Part shown: in pieces, positions 54,007-56,469 of the stretch | How positions within the stretch are numbered: position 1 is the stretch's first letter | How the letters are laid out: every line of letters starts with the position of its first letter | Assembly: GCA_028288625.1 (NCBI GenBank) | Contig: JAQBNI010000057.1 | Coordinates: 1 to 56,469 of the forward strand | Length of the DNA stretch: 56,469 bases | Source of the DNA: Bacteroidota bacterium | GTDB lineage: Bacteria > Bacteroidota > Bacteroidia > Chitinophagales > JADIYW01 | Direction of reading: 5' to 3' | The notes under the pieces: model-generated | Seen by the model: the letters and a program-made list of their open reading frames with translations, nothing else | Databases searched by the model: none | What the model was told of the DNA's origin: nothing | Position numbers and translations under genes: made by a program

Positions 54007-54351
54007 ATGGATGTTGAAGAATTAAGAAAGATATGTACGGCATTGCCAAAAGTAACGGAAGATATTAAGTGGGGAAACGATCTGTGTTTTTGCATTGCCG
54101 GAAAAATGTTTTGTGTTGCCGGTTTATCGTCTCCCATGCAGATCTCTTTAAAAGTGAAGGATGATGAGTTCGATGAATTAAGCGTTTCACCAAATATTAT
54201 TCCTGCACCTTATGTTGCAAGATATAAGTGGATATTGATCACGGATGTGAACCGGTTTTCAAAAAAAGAATGGAAACATTATATCACGCAATCTTATGAG
54301 CTCGTCAGAGATAAATTGCCAAAGAAAATTCTGAAAGATCTGGGGCTGTAA
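54007..54351 (+). CDS. MmcQ/YjbR family protein
   Basis: 114 residues from ATG 54007 (MDVEELRKICTALPKVTEDIKWGND); an upstream start that would overlap the previous gene is rejected. The core (FCIAGKMFCVAGL, SLKVKDDEFDELS, WILITDVNRFSKKEWKHYITQSYELV) matches the YjbR/MmcQ DNA-binding-like fold. Function unknown; family members are often called DNA-binding. Confidence 0.88.
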   Translation: MDVEELRKICTALPKVTEDIKWGNDLCFCIAGKMFCVAGLSSPMQISLKVKDDEFDELSVSPNIIPAPYVARYKWILITDVNRFSKKEWKHYITQSYELVRDKLPKKILKDLGL

Positions 54352-54405
54352 TTTGTACACAGCCTTCCCCATTATTAAAGTGGATGAGATTTTACTACAC
54401 GATTG

Positions 54406-55155
54406 TTACAACTTCACATTTCCGAAAACCTTTTTCAGCATTTCCGTCGTGCGCGCTCCCGGATCCCTCCTGATCTTCGCTTCTTCCTGCGCCACCATTA
54501 CAAATAATCCGCTGATCGCTTTTCGCGTTACATAATCAGGCAGATCGGTTTCCACTTTTTCAAGAAACGGGATCCTGTTGTACTGCGTCATTATATCACT
54601 CCAATATTTTGTGGCATTCAGCTTATCCAATGCAATTTTTATAGAAGGCTTGAATGCAATAACCAATTGCTCTGTAGTTGTTCTCTGTAAAAATTGCGTT
54701 GCAGCATCCTGCTGCTTGTTATTGATGATGCTGATGGCATCCTTTACCGTCATTTGCTTAATAGCGGATACAAATACCGGAACAGCTTCCTTTGCCGCAT
54801 TTTCTGCCGCATGGTTGAGTGTCTCTATCATTTTATCCACCTGGCTGCCCAAGCCAATGCCGCGAAGTGTAGACTCCACCTTTCTTGCGTTTTCGGGAAA
54901 AGGGATCTTGATCAGGTCATTTTTCAGGTAACCGTTGACAACGGAAACCTTATCTACGCCATTTAGAATTCCTTTATTCAGCGCTTCCTTTATCGCCTGT
55001 ACAGCTTCATTCTCTGTAAAAGATGATGCACTGGTTGAGTTCGTATTTGTATTGGTCACCTTCTCTATTCCCTTTTTAAAATCCGACCAGTCCTGCGCGA
55101 AGATCATAGATGAAAAGAAGATCAGGAGCGCTGTTAAAGAATATTTTTTTTGCAT
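54406..55155 (-). CDS. DUF4197 domain protein, secreted
   Basis: 249 residues. The signal peptide is MQKKYSLTALLIFFSSMIFAQ. The DUF4197 pattern EAVQAIKEALNKGILNGVDKVS, YLKNDLIKIPFPENARKVESTLRGIGLG, LNHAAENAAKEAVPVFVSAIKQMTVKDA, and a C-terminal YVTRKAISGLFVMVAQEEAKIRRDP fit the family, whose function is unknown. Periplasmic. Convergent with the YjbR-like gene. Confidence 0.9.
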   Translation of the reverse strand: MQKKYSLTALLIFFSSMIFAQDWSDFKKGIEKVTNTNTNSTSASSFTENEAVQAIKEALNKGILNGVDKVSVVNGYLKNDLIKIPFPENARKVESTLRGIGLGSQVDKMIETLNHAAENAAKEAVPVFVSAIKQMTVKDAISIINNKQQDAATQFLQRTTTEQLVIAFKPSIKIALDKLNATKYWSDIMTQYNRIPFLEKVETDLPDYVTRKAISGLFVMVAQEEAKIRRDPGARTTEMLKKVFGNVKL

Positions 55156-55370
55156 GATGAAAGTTTTACCAGGTTGAAATTTTTGCTGTTGTTCTATCGC
55201 TTTGTAAAGAAAGCAAATATTGCGCCAAAGCCGAAAAATGTTAAGCGATTTTACCGCTCGCTAAACATAAATGCCCGAATACGCAATAAATACAATGGCT
55301 GTCACCCGGTTGCTGCAAATTACATCATCAAGTAACAATAACATTTTTTAAATAACCAAAACCAAAAACT

Positions 55371-55577
55371 ATGAAAACAAATTCTTACGAACTCAAAAAT
55401 CTGATTACAGAAAATATGAGTGTGGTAAAAAAATCCATCCTTGGCATTTTTTGTGCAATCTTATTAATCGGAACAACTTCCTGCTCACGCGGTTCCGGAT
55501 GCGGCACATGGGGCAAATTAAAACAAAAACAAAACAATAATCAATACATGTGCTACCACCCAAAGGATAAAAAATAA
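55371..55577 (+). CDS. Small Cys-containing lipoprotein, 68 residues
   Basis: ATG 55371, or ATG 55416 (MSVVKKSILGIFCAILLIG) which directly begins a lipoprotein signal with lipobox TTSC. The mature part is only CSRGSGCGTWGKLKQKQ and NNQYMCYHPKDKK, with three cysteines and basic residues. It resembles short conserved lipoproteins of Bacteroidota with unknown role. Followed by a terminator at 55592-55617. Confidence 0.75.
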   Translation: MKTNSYELKNLITENMSVVKKSILGIFCAILLIGTTSCSRGSGCGTWGKLKQKQNNNQYMCYHPKDKK

Positions 55578-55591
55578 GGGACCTTTGTTAA

Positions 55592-55617
55592 GACCCGGGA
55601 AACCGGGTTATTTTTTT
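55592..55617 (+). terminator. Terminator after the small lipoprotein
   Basis: GACCCGG-GAAA-CCGGGTT followed by a T run. Confidence 0.75.
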
Positions 55618-55649
55618 GTTTGAAGTTGTAGAAAGAGTTTAAAAGAGGA

Positions 55650-56243
55650 TCATTTATTTCTTTGTTTCAGCAAACGCTCCACATACTTTCCGATCACATC
55701 AAATTCAACATTCACCTGCGTGCCAATTTTGTAAGTAGAAAAAACAGTGTTCTCAAAAGTGTAAGGGATAATGGAAACTGAAAATTTTTTATGTTTCGCT
55801 TTTACAACCGTCAGGCTCACGCCATCAATGCAGACCGAGCCTTTATCGACCAGTGTGAATTTCGGTTTCTTATCAAATTCAAAATAAAAATTCCAGCTTC
55901 CTTTCGCGTCTTCGATCTTTGTTACCGTTGCAGTTTGATCTACATGTCCCTGCACCATATGTCCGTCAAGTCGCGCGCCGGCTTGCATTGCTCTTTCCAG
56001 GTTAATTTTATTTCCTTTTTTTAAATGAGAAAGATTCGTGATGTCTAGTGTTTCCTTTATCGCAGTTACCGTATGTGAAGCATTGTCTTTTTTTACAACA
56101 GTCAAACACACGCCGTTATGCGATATGCTCTGATCTATTTTTAATGTTTGGGAGAGCTTGCTTTTTACAGTAAGATTAATGTTGCTCCCATCTTTTTTGA
56201 CAGCAATAATTTCTCCTGTTTCCTCAACAATACCCGTGAACAT
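55650..56243 (-). CDS. ribE: Riboflavin synthase, alpha subunit
   Basis: Forms riboflavin from two molecules of 6,7-dimethyl-8-ribityllumazine. 197 residues with two lumazine-binding halves: MFTGIVEETGEIIAVKKDG ... ISHNGVCLTVV, and MVQGHVDQTATVTKIEDAKG ... GSVCIDGVSLTVV. Standard length. It stands alone in this window; the other riboflavin genes are not nearby. ATG at 56243. Confidence 0.95.
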   Translation of the reverse strand: MFTGIVEETGEIIAVKKDGSNINLTVKSKLSQTLKIDQSISHNGVCLTVVKKDNASHTVTAIKETLDITNLSHLKKGNKINLERAMQAGARLDGHMVQGHVDQTATVTKIEDAKGSWNFYFEFDKKPKFTLVDKGSVCIDGVSLTVVKAKHKKFSVSIIPYTFENTVFSTYKIGTQVNVEFDVIGKYVERLLKQRNK

Positions 56244-56340
56244 AATTCTTTTAATGTTTAATGATGAATGATGAATAGAGAAAAGAAATGAGCAGGGATT
56301 ATTTTATTTATTATTTATCATTCAACATTCATCATTTTTT

Positions 56341-56469
56341 TTACTCTCTGAATAAATGAATATAACCACTCAACGGTTTATCGGTTTTCTTAGAACCTTC
56401 AATAGTCTGATAGTATACATCGCAGACATAGTAGTAAACCCCTGTAAATAAAGGCTTACCGGTCTTATA
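56341..56469 (-). CDS. T9SS type B sorting-domain protein (C-terminal 42 residues only)
   Basis: The gene enters from the right edge on the minus strand and stops at 56343-56341 (TAA). The visible end GVYYYVCDVYYQTIEGSKK ... LSGYIHLFRE matches the end of the gliding-motility-associated (type B) C-terminal domain, used for export by the type IX system. The rest of the protein lies outside the window. Confidence 0.82.
   Translation of the reverse strand, partial: YKTGKPLFTGVYYYVCDVYYQTIEGSKKTDKPLSGYIHLFRE

Overview
The window looks like a chromosomal segment of a Bacteroidota bacterium, most likely close to Chitinophagaceae/Sphingobacteriia. Evidence: TAnnTTTG-type promoters with TTTG about 19 bp upstream, type IX secretion sorting domains (type A on a 2825-residue protein, type B on a gene cut by the right edge), a TonB receptor with carboxypeptidase-like N-terminus next to a DUF4249 lipoprotein, an arginine decarboxylase of the Bacteroidota type, and DUF3871/phage-integrase families typical of Bacteroidota mobile DNA. 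No species can be named from sequence alone.

Layout. (1) 1-1510: 3' part of dnaA, then a TTTG-N19-TATCTTTG promoter driving tRNA-Ser(GCT) and tRNA-Pro(TGG). (2) 1478-16014: a ~14.5 kb integrated element in tRNA-Pro. A 34-bp perfect direct repeat (the tRNA 3' end, 1478-1511 and 15981-16014) bounds it, a tyrosine integrase lies just inside the left end, and an 18-bp imperfect direct repeat (1639-1656 and 15918-15935) looks like integrase arm sites. It carries a primase-helicase, a DUF3871 protein, an XRE repressor with a palindromic operator, a secreted TPR protein and several orphan proteins. Its largest cargo is a translationally coupled operon on the minus strand: a 905-residue SMEK-domain protein followed by a 1416-residue protein with an N-terminal Cap4/DUF4297-like nuclease domain, a STAND-type P-loop NTPase and a long TPR-like tail. 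This is the best candidate for a little-described anti-phage system in the window. No relaxase or conjugation genes are visible, so the element resembles a phage-satellite-like or otherwise non-conjugative island. (3) 16015-16906: intergenic block with terminators, a duplicated two-hairpin RNA element showing a compensatory base change, and a 54-codon low-complexity small ORF.

(4) 16907-29487: conserved chromosomal genes: Y-family polymerase (minus), rpiB overlapping a WG-repeat protein, the rpsF-rpsR-rplI ribosomal operon, a MacB-like permease and a secreted protein (minus), aconitase, a GH5 lipoprotein, and a TMTC-like membrane TPR protein. (5) 29619-43012: secreted/envelope genes: a short secreted protein followed by a giant 13-unit T9SS protein, a probable outer-membrane protein, a serine hydrolase, two tandem FKBP isomerases, and a cobalamin adenosyltransferase. 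(6) 43326-56469: DUF2795 protein, DUF4249 lipoprotein plus TonB receptor, SET-domain protein, argS, divergent arginine decarboxylase, ammonium transporter, orphan membrane protein, YjbR-like protein, DUF4197 protein, small lipoprotein, riboflavin synthase, and the last 42 codons of a type-B T9SS protein.

The chromosomal part is ordinary for the phylum; the novelty is concentrated in the tRNA-Pro element.
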